NCBI GenBank assembly: GCA_910583605.1
Contig: CAJTXN010000009.1
Coordinates: forward strand, 45,123 to 109,122
Direction: 5' to 3'
From: an uncultured Lachnospiraceae bacterium
GTDB taxonomy: Bacteria; Bacillota; Clostridia; Lachnospirales; Lachnospiraceae
Length of the DNA: 64,000 bases
Shown: positions 24,030 through 32,307 of the stretch, in pieces
How positions within the stretch are numbered: position 1 is the first letter of the stretch
Layout of the letters: the number at the start of each line of letters is the position of its first letter
Translations under genes and position numbers: made by a program
The notes under the pieces: generated by a model
Told to the model about the DNA's origin: nothing
Databases searched by the model: none
What the model saw: only the letters and a program-made list of their open reading frames with translations

Positions 24030-25376
24030 TTGCATAATCATTCAATGACAGGAAAAAGCAGGCTGGTTACGTTTATTATTTACAGCCTGCTGTTATATAT
24101 CGTGATATCCATGATAAAACCGGTGATTCCGAATCTGGCGGCTGAAGATGATATTTATCAGTATATGAAGAAAATGATACTTCACGGTGTACCTTCTGCG
24201 GAATATGTACATAAAGTAAATACAGGATTTGATTCAGAAGCGCATATTATGGGCCGGATGGTAAAAGATATGCTGAATACACCTTTCAGTTCCTATATAG
24301 AACAAACGGTGGCAGTCAATGTGGCACAGAGACCTGAATATTACTTTCTTGGGGACAGCGAACTTACAAATGAAGAGGCTGTACAGGATATGGCCAGTGC
24401 CGGAAAGCATACGGGAAATGAACTTACCGGAAATCCGGAAAGCAATCCTGCTGGTGAGAGCCAGCCGGAATCAACGGCAGACAGTAACCCTGCGGAACCG
24501 GCAACAAGTGGCGAAGAAGTACCGCAGGAAACCGGTGAACCCCAGCCGCCGGAGACACAGAGTCCCGGTACCCAGCCGGCAGGAAATCATGTGACTCTGC
24601 CTGCAAAGGTAAAGGAGATCGATACAAATCTTCTGACCTTTGATTTTTTAATGGCAAATTATTATACGGTAGTATCCAGTACAACGATTACTCCGGAGGA
24701 TCTGAATGCACAAAGCCTGATGGCGGTGGATTTGAAAATGCAGCAGGACAACAGCCAGCCGCAGATACTGATCTACCATACCCACGGAATGGAAGCGTTT
24801 GCGGACAGCAATCCGGAGGATCGGAATACCGGAATCGTCGGTGTTGGAAACTACCTGACGCAATTGCTGACGGAACAGTATGGCTATAACGTTATACATA
24901 TAGAAGATTCCTTTGATTATGTCAATGGAGTATTGGACAGAAGCAAGGCATATGATTATGCCTATAACAGAATTTCCCAGATACTGGCAGATTATCCTTC
25001 CATTGAGGTGGTATTGGACATTCACCGGGACGGTGTCAATGAAAATAATCATCTGGTTACTACCGTAAACGGAAAGCCAACTGCAAAAATCATGTTTTTT
25101 AACGGCATCAGCCGCTTAAACGGGGTAGGGGAAATCGATTATCTTTATAATCCGTATCGTTCCCAGAATCTTGCCATGAGCCTGCAGATGAAGGTACTGG
25201 CAGAAGAGTATTTTGAAGGATTTACCAGAAGAAACTACATACAGGCATACCAGTATAATCTGCACCTGCGGCCGAAGTCCATGCTGATCGAAGTGGGAGC
25301 CCAGACCAATACTTTTGAAGAAGTAAAAAATGCAATGGAACCTCTGGCAGCATTGCTCTATATGGAACTGCAGTAA
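24030..25376 (+). CDS. spoIIP: Stage II sporulation protein P
   Basis: SpoIIP is an N-acetylmuramoyl-L-alanine amidase and endopeptidase that works with SpoIID and SpoIIM to thin septal peptidoglycan and drive engulfment. The 448-residue protein has an N-terminal membrane anchor (LVTFIIYSLLLYIVISMIK), a Pro/Glu/Gln-rich disordered linker (about residues 125-190), and the SpoIIP domain with zinc-ligand regions LIYHTHGMEAF, VVLDIHRDGV, and the C-terminal RPKSMLIEVGAQTNTFEE. TTG 24030 is preferred (AAAGGGG 8-9 bp upstream); the ATG at 24003 has no SD, and ATG 24045 is another option. Expression by a sporulation sigma factor is expected but no such promoter was identified. Confidence 0.92.
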   Translation: MHNHSMTGKSRLVTFIIYSLLLYIVISMIKPVIPNLAAEDDIYQYMKKMILHGVPSAEYVHKVNTGFDSEAHIMGRMVKDMLNTPFSSYIEQTVAVNVAQRPEYYFLGDSELTNEEAVQDMASAGKHTGNELTGNPESNPAGESQPESTADSNPAEPATSGEEVPQETGEPQPPETQSPGTQPAGNHVTLPAKVKEIDTNLLTFDFLMANYYTVVSSTTITPEDLNAQSLMAVDLKMQQDNSQPQILIYHTHGMEAFADSNPEDRNTGIVGVGNYLTQLLTEQYGYNVIHIEDSFDYVNGVLDRSKAYDYAYNRISQILADYPSIEVVLDIHRDGVNENNHLVTTVNGKPTAKIMFFNGISRLNGVGEIDYLYNPYRSQNLAMSLQMKVLAEEYFEGFTRRNYIQAYQYNLHLRPKSMLIEVGAQTNTFEEVKNAMEPLAALLYMELQ

Positions 25377-25377
25377 C

Positions 25378-26475
25378 TCAGTGGCGGTTATTGTTCAGCA
25401 GGCCGCAGAGGATATCCAATACCTCGTCCACATATACCAATCGTGCATTTTCCCCCATATGTCCGATTCGGATAACGGTTCCGGCTAAGGCGCCGAAAGA
25501 ACCGGCCAGCATAATATTGTAGTTGTCCTTACAGGTATTTAAGATATCTTCTGTGGTAAAGCCTTCCGGTACATTTATGACGGTAACGGTATTGGAAAAT
25601 CCACTGTTCTGATAAAAGGTATAGCCGGCTTCCGAAAGAACCTCCCGGACGTGGGAAGCAACAGCCGCATGGCGGCCGACGATATCCGGTTCCGCCTGTA
25701 TATTATCAAAAGCGGTACGCAGACCATAAATATCACTGATGGGCATGGTATAAGGAAACCATTTTTTTTCATAGTAATCATCAAATATGGTAATATTGGC
25801 ATAAAAAGATGCAATCGGTGTTTTTCTTGCATGCATGGCGGATTTTGCGTCAGGACTGACGGTGACAAAGGTCAGTCCCGCAGGAGCGGAAACCACCTTT
25901 TGGGAACCACCGCAGAGAAAATCAATCTGAAATTCATCCACATTAACATATTCACCGAACATGGCGGATACGGAATCCACAACAGTGAGAATTCCGTATT
26001 TTTTTAACAGGGGACAAATTCTGCCTATATCATTCAGCATACCGCTGGGAGTATCACAGTGAACAAGGGTTGCATATTTAAAATCGTGGTCTGCGGCGAG
26101 ATAGGCTTCCAGTTTACCGACATCAATGGTTTCATGGTAGTCAGCCGTATAAAGGACAGGAACACCTCCGTACAAGGATACGAAATCTTTAAAACCGTTT
26201 CCGTATAAACCGTTGTCGATGACCAGAACCCTGTCTCCGGGTTCTGTCAGACCTGCGCATGCCGCTTCCAGCCCCAGGATACCCTCGCCGCCTAATATCA
26301 GGGTTTCGTTCCGGGTATGAAGCAGGGAACTGATCAGCTCGCAGGTTTCTTTATAAAAATCGTAAAATTCTATATCCAGATCAGGATTTGTACAGGCAAG
26401 GGACCTTGCCATTCTGACATTCTCGGCAACCCGTGTCGGACCGGGTGTCATTAATTTATATCTGGTATCTTCCAT
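25378..26475 (-). CDS. Class V PLP-dependent aminotransferase (SPT/AGT-like)
   Basis: A 365-residue fold type I enzyme of the serine-pyruvate / alanine-glyoxylate aminotransferase branch. It shows KLMTPGPTRVAENV at the N-terminus, the cofactor Asp in ILTVVDSVSAMFGE, the Schiff-base Lys in CGGSQKVVSAPAGLTF, and the C-terminal IRIGHMGENA. Such enzymes move amino groups between Ala, Ser, glyoxylate, pyruvate or ureidoglycine; the true substrate cannot be told from the sequence. It ends 1 bp from the spoIIP stop on the other strand with no clear terminator between, so the convergent transcripts must overlap. A dispersed hairpin copy sits upstream at 26512-26556. Confidence 0.88.
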   Translation of the reverse strand: MEDTRYKLMTPGPTRVAENVRMARSLACTNPDLDIEFYDFYKETCELISSLLHTRNETLILGGEGILGLEAACAGLTEPGDRVLVIDNGLYGNGFKDFVSLYGGVPVLYTADYHETIDVGKLEAYLAADHDFKYATLVHCDTPSGMLNDIGRICPLLKKYGILTVVDSVSAMFGEYVNVDEFQIDFLCGGSQKVVSAPAGLTFVTVSPDAKSAMHARKTPIASFYANITIFDDYYEKKWFPYTMPISDIYGLRTAFDNIQAEPDIVGRHAAVASHVREVLSEAGYTFYQNSGFSNTVTVINVPEGFTTEDILNTCKDNYNIMLAGSFGALAGTVIRIGHMGENARLVYVDEVLDILCGLLNNNRH

Positions 26476-26511
26476 ATTAATAAAAACATCCTTTCATTTT
26501 TATATAGCTGA

Positions 26512-26556
26512 TTGCGAAACTCATAGTCACAGGCCCGAAGTTTCATACAATTGCTT
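26512..26556 (+). repeat. Dispersed ATTGCGAAAC hairpin, copy 2
   Basis: Starts ATTGCGAAACTCATAG and continues with TCACAGGC. It pairs GAAACT with AGTTTC and ATTG with CAAT. The stretch GCGAAACTCATAGTCACAGG matches the 3' arm of the long hairpin at 38106-38136 (reverse complement) with one difference over 21 bases. It lies between two minus-strand genes, in the upstream region of the aminotransferase. Confidence 0.7.
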
Positions 26557-26563
26557 ATTGTAA

Positions 26564-27097
26564 CTATGTAGTATATAAGATTCCGGCCGCCGCTTTTTTT
26601 AACAGCGGTGCAATTGGGATTACAATTACGGCCGCCGCCGAGATCTGCAGGATATTTCCCGGTATGGAAGTCAACGGCGCGGCAAAGCTTCCGTATAAAA
26701 TAACTTCGGCGGCATAATATCCGGCAACTTTGATAATGCCTGCAACGATTATTGCCATGACAATCCGGCTCATGGAATATGTCCGGCCTGCAATCTTTCC
26801 CACGGAATAACCCATCAGGGCAACTATGACTAGGGTAAAGGGAGCCCAGACCGTCCAGCCGGAGAGAAGGTCAAACAGAGCCATGCCGAATCCGCCGGAT
26901 ATGGCGCCAACAGAGCTTCCAAATACAACAGCGCCTATAAATAAAGGTATATTTCCCAGATGAATCAGTCCGCCGTTGGCGGTAATGGGAAGACGGATAT
27001 TGATAAATGCGGTAAACACATAAGTAAGCGCGGTAAAAACTGCAGCCAGCGCCATGGTTTTTGTATCTGGTTTTTTTTGTTTTTCCGTTTGAATCAT
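26564..27097 (-). CDS. ECF transporter S component
   Basis: A 177-residue integral membrane protein with about six helices and the family start KTMALAAVFTALTYVFTAF, then the loop NGGLIHLGNIPLFIGAVVFG and FDLLSGWTVWAPFTLVIVALMGYSVGK. This is the substrate-binding S component of an energy-coupling-factor vitamin transporter, which works with a shared EcfA-EcfA'-EcfT module not present here. The vitamin cannot be named with confidence; no recognised riboswitch was seen in the upstream 100 bp. Start at 27097 is chosen from family N-termini, with AGGAGG 13 bp upstream, which is long. GTG at 27157 is the alternative. Confidence 0.85.
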   Translation of the reverse strand: MIQTEKQKKPDTKTMALAAVFTALTYVFTAFINIRLPITANGGLIHLGNIPLFIGAVVFGSSVGAISGGFGMALFDLLSGWTVWAPFTLVIVALMGYSVGKIAGRTYSMSRIVMAIIVAGIIKVAGYYAAEVILYGSFAAPLTSIPGNILQISAAAVIVIPIAPLLKKAAAGILYTT

Positions 27098-27263
27098 AAA
27101 AGTTTTATTTCCTCCTAAAAAATCTGATGATTGACCGGTCTGTATAGAGATTACCACAAATTGACCTTTTTTAAATAGCCAGTTATTGAAAAATTAACCA
27201 TACCAGTTTGCGGGAAAACAAGGGAAATGCCTATTTACAAAGGGTTTTTTTGGTTTACATATA

Positions 27264-27338
27264 ACACACAATATATTGTGTGTAAACATAAATTTAATCC
27301 TATATTTAGTAGACAAAAGAAAATACAGGTGGTATAAT
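27264..27338 (+). promoter_or_regulatory. nrdDG promoter with NrdR boxes
   Basis: A perfect 20-bp palindrome ACACACAATATATTGTGTGT (27264-27283) contains the NrdR box. A weaker match, CTATATTTAG near 27300-27309, is centred about 31 bp further on, the usual helical spacing for paired NrdR boxes. A promoter follows: TAGACA (27310-27315), 17 bp, TATAAT (27333-27338). Repression of the reductase by the dATP-sensing NrdR is expected. Confidence 0.85.
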
Positions 27339-27423
27339 GAAGCAGGTTTAAAACATTGTATGTTTTTGATCAGGCAAAGAAGCAGTATATCTGCCTGAAG
27401 TATGAAGGAGGATTTTTGCAATT

Positions 27424-29550
27424 ATGAAAGTAATAAAAAGAGACGGCCGCCGTGTGGAATACGACCGGAATAAGATTGTCTTAGCTATTCAGAAAGCCAA
27501 TGAAGAAGTAGAGGCACATGAAAAAGTCAGTGAGGAAAAAATTTATAATATTGTGGCATCCATTGAAAACCGCGGGTTTGATGAAATGCAGGTAGAGGAT
27601 ATCCAGGATATTATTGAACAAAAGCTGATGGCAGAGAAAAAGTACGTGCTTGCCAAGACCTATATCATATACCGTTATACAAGAGAAATGGTGCGGAAAG
27701 CCAATACCACGGATGAATCGATCTTAAGTCTGATTAAAAACAGCAATAAGGACGTAATGGAGGAAAATTCCAATAAAAATGCAACAGTGGCATCCACCCA
27801 GAGAGATTTAATCGCGGGAGAGGTTTCCAAGGACCTGACCAAGCGTATGCTTCTTCCGGAAAAGATATCAAAGGCACATGAAGAAGGTGTGCTTCATTTT
27901 CATGATGCGGATTATTTTCTGCAGTCCATATTTAACTGCTGTCTGATCAATATTGGGGATATGCTGGATAACGGAACGGTAATGAACGGCAAGCTTATTG
28001 AAAGCCCGAAAAGTTTTCAGGTGGCATGTACGGTTGTGACACAGATTATTTCAGCAGTAGCATCCAGTCAGTACGGCGGACAGTCGGTGGATATCCGGCA
28101 TTTGGGAAAATATCTGAGAAAGAGCAGGGAAAAATATAAAAAACATTATATGGAAAAATATAAAGACCAGATTCCGGCAGGGCTGATGGAGCAGTTTATT
28201 GATGACAGACTCCATGATGAGCTTCGCTCCGGCGTTCAGACCATTCAGTATCAGATTAATACCCTGATGACCACAAACGGACAGTCTCCGTTTGTAACAC
28301 TGTTTCTGAATCTGGAAAAAGATGACGAATATATAGAAGAAAACGCCATGATAATCGAAGAGATTCTGCGTCAGAGACTGGAAGGCATCAAGAATGAAAA
28401 GGGAGTCTTTGTGACGCCGGCATTCCCGAAGCTGATCTATGTGCTGGATGAGCATAACTGTCTGAACGGCGGGAAGTATGATTACATTACGAAACTGGCG
28501 GTGAAGTGTTCTTCCAAACGGTTGTATCCGGATTATATATCTGCAAAGAAAATGCGGGAAAATTATGAAGGAAACGTGTTCAGCTGTATGGGATGCAGAA
28601 GTTTCTTAAGCGCATGGAAAGATGAGAACGGCAATTATAAATGGGAGGGAAGATTTAATCAGGGCGTTGTAAGTCTGAATCTTCCGCAGATCGGTCTGAT
28701 TGCCAGAGGAGATAAAGAGCTGTTCTGGCAGCTGTTAGAGGAGCGGCTGGCTCTTTGTTTTGAAGCGCTGATGTGCAGGCATTATGCATTGGAGGGAACC
28801 TTATCCAGCGTCAGCCCGATTCACTGGCAGTATGGTGCCATTGCCCGTCTGGGAAAAAATGAAACCATAGACAAGCTGCTGCATGACGGATATTCTACCA
28901 TATCATTGGGATATATCGGACTTTATGAGGTAACAAAACTTATGACCGGTGTCAGTCATACGGAACCGGAGGGACTGGAATTTGCCCTGAAGGTAATGAA
29001 ACGGCTGCGTTCCGCAACGGATACCTGGAAGGAAAATACAGGAATCGGATTTGGACTTTACGGTACTCCGGCAGAGAGTCTCTGCTATCGGTTTGCAAAC
29101 ATTGATAAAAAACGGTTTGGAGATGTGAAAGATATTACCGATAAGGGATACTATACCAATTCCTATCATGTGGATGTCAGGGAAAAAATCGATGCATTTA
29201 CCAAATTTAAGTTTGAAAGTCAGTTTCAGGATATTTCTTCCGGAGGTGCAATTTCCTATGTAGAGATACCAAACATGAGAAATAATCTGGAGGCATTGGA
29301 GGAACTGGTAAAATATATTTATGATAACATTCAGTATGCAGAGTTTAATACCAAATCGGATTACTGCCATGAATGCGGATTTGACGGAGAGATTACCATC
29401 AATGAAGATATGGAGTGGGAATGTCCGCAATGCCATAACAAGGACCATTCGAAAATGAATGTAACAAGAAGAACCTGCGGCTATCTGGGTGAAAATTTCT
29501 GGAATGTGGGAAAGACCAAAGAAATAAAATCGAGAGTGCTTCATATTTAA
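27424..29550 (+). CDS. nrdD: Anaerobic (class III) ribonucleoside-triphosphate reductase
   Basis: Makes deoxyribonucleotides from NTPs without oxygen, using a glycyl radical. The 708-residue protein has an N-terminal ATP cone (MKVIKRDGRRVEYDRNKI, about residues 1-95) for allosteric control, the catalytic barrel with FSCMGCRSFLSAW and LNLPQIGLIAR, a C-terminal Cys4 zinc site (CHECG about residue 650, CPQCH about residue 672), and the radical Gly686 in RRTCGYLGENFW. The start has AAGGAGG upstream. The activase nrdG follows 21 bp downstream, and NrdR boxes precede the promoter. Confidence 0.97.
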   Translation: MKVIKRDGRRVEYDRNKIVLAIQKANEEVEAHEKVSEEKIYNIVASIENRGFDEMQVEDIQDIIEQKLMAEKKYVLAKTYIIYRYTREMVRKANTTDESILSLIKNSNKDVMEENSNKNATVASTQRDLIAGEVSKDLTKRMLLPEKISKAHEEGVLHFHDADYFLQSIFNCCLINIGDMLDNGTVMNGKLIESPKSFQVACTVVTQIISAVASSQYGGQSVDIRHLGKYLRKSREKYKKHYMEKYKDQIPAGLMEQFIDDRLHDELRSGVQTIQYQINTLMTTNGQSPFVTLFLNLEKDDEYIEENAMIIEEILRQRLEGIKNEKGVFVTPAFPKLIYVLDEHNCLNGGKYDYITKLAVKCSSKRLYPDYISAKKMRENYEGNVFSCMGCRSFLSAWKDENGNYKWEGRFNQGVVSLNLPQIGLIARGDKELFWQLLEERLALCFEALMCRHYALEGTLSSVSPIHWQYGAIARLGKNETIDKLLHDGYSTISLGYIGLYEVTKLMTGVSHTEPEGLEFALKVMKRLRSATDTWKENTGIGFGLYGTPAESLCYRFANIDKKRFGDVKDITDKGYYTNSYHVDVREKIDAFTKFKFESQFQDISSGGAISYVEIPNMRNNLEALEELVKYIYDNIQYAEFNTKSDYCHECGFDGEITINEDMEWECPQCHNKDHSKMNVTRRTCGYLGENFWNVGKTKEIKSRVLHI

Positions 29551-29571
29551 CGGCAGGAAAGTTGGTACAAT

Positions 29572-30108
29572 ATGAATTATGCAGATATCAAGCAGTATGA
29601 CGTAGCCAATGGGCCGGGGGTAAGGATTTCCGTGTTTGTCAGCGGATGTAATCATCACTGTAAAGATTGTTTTAACGAAGTGGCCTGGGATTTTAATTAC
29701 GGAACTCCTTTTACCGAAGAAACCATTGAAACAGTGATTGAATATATGAAACCTTCCTATATAGCCGGCCTGACATTGTTAGGCGGCGAACCCATGGAAC
29801 CGGCTAATCAGAAAGGGCTGCTTCCGCTGGTCCGAAGGGTAAAGGAAGTGTATCCGGAGAAAACCATATGGTGTTTTACCGGTTTCCTGTTTGACAGGGA
29901 TATTGTGGAAACCATGTTTGACACCGTACCGGAAACCAGGGAGCTGGTATCATATTTTGACGTTATGGTGGACGGAAAATTTATTGCCGAACTGAAAAAT
30001 GTAAATCTGAGATTTAAGGGTTCTTCCAATCAGAGAACCATAATGGTTCAGGATTCTCTGGACAGAAAAGAGATTGTGTTGTGGGATCCTCCCCAATATG
30101 ATTATTAG
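29572..30108 (+). CDS. nrdG: Anaerobic ribonucleotide reductase activating protein
   Basis: A radical-SAM enzyme that abstracts hydrogen from the NrdD glycine to create the glycyl radical. The 178-residue protein shows the iron-sulfur motif Cys26-x3-Cys30-x2-Cys33 in SGCNHHCKDCF, the SAM-binding GGEPMEPANQ, and TIWCFTGFLFD. It is cotranscribed with nrdD under NrdR control, and the pair ends at a strong terminator. Confidence 0.96.
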   Translation: MNYADIKQYDVANGPGVRISVFVSGCNHHCKDCFNEVAWDFNYGTPFTEETIETVIEYMKPSYIAGLTLLGGEPMEPANQKGLLPLVRRVKEVYPEKTIWCFTGFLFDRDIVETMFDTVPETRELVSYFDVMVDGKFIAELKNVNLRFKGSSNQRTIMVQDSLDRKEIVLWDPPQYDY

Positions 30109-30122
30109 AAACGGCTATATAA

Positions 30123-30173
30123 AAAAAACAGGTGATCACACCTATTTGGATAAGGTGTGATCGCCTGTTTTTT
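30123..30173. terminator. Terminator between nrdG and htpG
   Basis: A 21-bp stem with one G-U pair (arms at 30123-30143 and 30153-30173) flanked by A6 and T6 separates the convergent nrdG and htpG genes and can serve both strands. Confidence 0.92.
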
Positions 30174-30181
30174 ATCTGATT

Positions 30182-32179
30182 TTATTTTGTAAGCAACATC
30201 ATAATCTCGTTGCTGCGTGCAATGAATTTTGTCATTTCTTCCGGAGAAAGCTGTTTATGACTGATTAAGGCTAAATCATAAAGCTGTTCGCACATCATGT
30301 CTGTATGATCGCTTTCTTTGTGTTCCAGAATATATTTTACAAGCGTATTATTTGCATTTAAAACAAGAGTAACGTTTGTTCCGAACATATCCGGATTCAT
30401 ACCGGCCATGCCATACATTTTCATCATGTCCTGCATACGTCTGCTTTCTTCGGAAAGAGTGACCATGGAAGAAATGGATTCATTCTTTAATTTTTCCACT
30501 TTTACATCCAGTTTTTCATTATTCAGAGCTTTTCTGAAAATCTCGGTGAGGGAATCGGCGGTGTTCTTAAACTCTTCGTCATCTTCCCTGATTTCATCTT
30601 TAAAGGAATCATTTAAATCGGAATCGATACGAAGGAATTTTACGCCGTCGTTTTTCTGTTCCAGATGGCTGATAAACGGTTCGTCAATGTTATGGTTTAA
30701 GATGACCGCATCGATGCCTTCTTCCCGGAACATATTGATATACTGACTCTGCTGGATTTCATCCGTTACATAGAAGACCATATTTTTATGCTTTTCTTCA
30801 TTCTTAGCCAGACAGTCCGGAAGTGTCAGATATTCCTTATCAATGTTTTTGAATAAGATATAATCGTTCATTTTTTCACAGAACTTCTCATCTTTTAAGC
30901 AACCGAATTTAATGAACGGACCGATGTCGTCCCAATATTTTTCGTAGGATTCCCGCTCGGTTTTACACATACCGGATAGTTTGTCTGCTACCTTCTTTGT
31001 AATATAATCAGAAATTTTCTTTACAAAACCGTCATTCTGAAGGGCGCTTCTGGAAACATTCAGCGGAAGGTCCGGACAGTCAATGACGCCTTTTAACAGC
31101 ATGAGGAATTCAGGAATTACCTCTTTGATATTATCGGCAATAAATACCTGATTGTTATATAGCTTAATCGTACCTTCGATGGTATCATACTGGGTATTTA
31201 GCTTTGGAAAATACAGGATACCTTTCAGATTAAACGGATAATCCATATTCAGATGAATCCAGAACAAAGGCTCCTTATAGTCATTAAATACCTTGCGGTA
31301 AAAGTCTTTATATTCCTCTTCGCTGCATTCGTTTGGATGCTTGGCCCAAAGAGGATTGGTATCATTGATGGAAACCGGACGCCGTAATATTTTGACTTTT
31401 TCGGAAGCAGGAGAAATTTCCTTTATTTCTTTTGTACCATCTTCATTTTCGATTTCTTCGGTCTTTGCTTCTTCCACGATTGTTTCAATCACGGTATCTT
31501 TTTCCGTAACCTCATCCTTATCAATGGTGTCGTAGGCAGGTTCGGCATTTGGGTTTTCCAGATAAATTTCAATCGGCATGAAAGAGCAGTATTTCTGCAT
31601 AACTTCACGGGCACGGTATTCATTGGCAAATTCCAGACTGTCTTCGTTCAGATAGAGGGTGATGACCGTACCGCGCTGGGTTTTGTCACTGTCGCTCATG
31701 TCAAATTCCGTACCGCCGTCACATTCCCAATGAACGGCAGCAGCCCCTTCTTTATAGGAAAGAGTATCGATGGTTACCTTATCGGCTACCATAAATGCGG
31801 AATAAAAACCGAGACCGAAATGACCGATGATCTGGTCTTCATTGGTTTTATCCTTGTATTGGGCTAAAAATGCTTCTGCACCGGAAAAGGCGATCTGGTT
31901 AATATATTCTTCAACTTCATCTGCCGTCATGCCGATACCGTTATCTATAAAGGTAAGAGTTTTTTCATTGGAGTCGGCAATCACCCGGATCTTAAATTCA
32001 TTGTCTTCAGGGATTTCGTATTCTCCCATCATATCTAATTTTTTTAATTTTGTGATGGCATCGCAGCCATTAGAAATCAGTTCCCGAAAGAAAATATCAT
32101 GGTCCGAATATAACCATTTCTTGATAATAGGAAAAATATTGTCACTGTTAATTGATAAATTACCATGTAGGTTTTCCAT
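30182..32179 (-). CDS. htpG: Molecular chaperone HtpG (Hsp90)
   Basis: ATP-dependent Hsp90 chaperone. From ATG 32179 (GGAGG 9 bp upstream) the protein has 665 residues. The N-terminal GHKL ATPase carries FFRELISNGCDAITKL, TFIDNGIGMT and IGHFGLGFYSAFMV; the middle domain has LYFPKLNTQYDT and NVSRSALQND; the C-terminal dimerisation domain ends without MEEVD, as in bacteria. An acidic linker rich in Glu and Thr (about residues 230-260) joins the first two domains. The frame extends upstream but without an SD. A CIRCE operator lies just upstream of the promoter, so HrcA control is likely. Confidence 0.97.
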   Translation of the reverse strand: MENLHGNLSINSDNIFPIIKKWLYSDHDIFFRELISNGCDAITKLKKLDMMGEYEIPEDNEFKIRVIADSNEKTLTFIDNGIGMTADEVEEYINQIAFSGAEAFLAQYKDKTNEDQIIGHFGLGFYSAFMVADKVTIDTLSYKEGAAAVHWECDGGTEFDMSDSDKTQRGTVITLYLNEDSLEFANEYRAREVMQKYCSFMPIEIYLENPNAEPAYDTIDKDEVTEKDTVIETIVEEAKTEEIENEDGTKEIKEISPASEKVKILRRPVSINDTNPLWAKHPNECSEEEYKDFYRKVFNDYKEPLFWIHLNMDYPFNLKGILYFPKLNTQYDTIEGTIKLYNNQVFIADNIKEVIPEFLMLLKGVIDCPDLPLNVSRSALQNDGFVKKISDYITKKVADKLSGMCKTERESYEKYWDDIGPFIKFGCLKDEKFCEKMNDYILFKNIDKEYLTLPDCLAKNEEKHKNMVFYVTDEIQQSQYINMFREEGIDAVILNHNIDEPFISHLEQKNDGVKFLRIDSDLNDSFKDEIREDDEEFKNTADSLTEIFRKALNNEKLDVKVEKLKNESISSMVTLSEESRRMQDMMKMYGMAGMNPDMFGTNVTLVLNANNTLVKYILEHKESDHTDMMCEQLYDLALISHKQLSPEEMTKFIARSNEIMMLLTK

Positions 32180-32216
32180 TGTATAGTACCTCCTTAAAAC
32201 TAAATCGCATAAGCAT

Positions 32217-32279
32217 AGTTTAATACCAGCAAAATAAAATGTCAAGAAGAAATTAGCACTCATCGAGAAAGAGTGCTGA
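32217..32279 (-). promoter_or_regulatory. htpG promoter with CIRCE operator
   Basis: On the minus strand: -35 TTGACA (32240-32245), 17-bp spacer, -10 TAAACT (32217-32222). Immediately upstream lies TTAGCACTC (32253-32261), 9 bp, GAGTGCTGA (32271-32279), a CIRCE element with one mismatch from TTAGCACTC-N9-GAGTGCTAA. CIRCE is the binding site of the heat-shock repressor HrcA. Confidence 0.9.
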
Positions 32280-32307
32280 TTATTTTACGGCGGCTTTTGT
32301 TTCGCTT

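Noticed and set aside
27098..27260. Riboswitch upstream of the ECF S-component
   Set aside because: I looked for THF, preQ1, thiamine and riboflavin signatures on the minus strand and saw none that I could support.
28903..29658. 251-codon minus-strand frame opposite nrdD
   Set aside because: Antisense shadow; spans the nrdD-nrdG junction and shows no motif.
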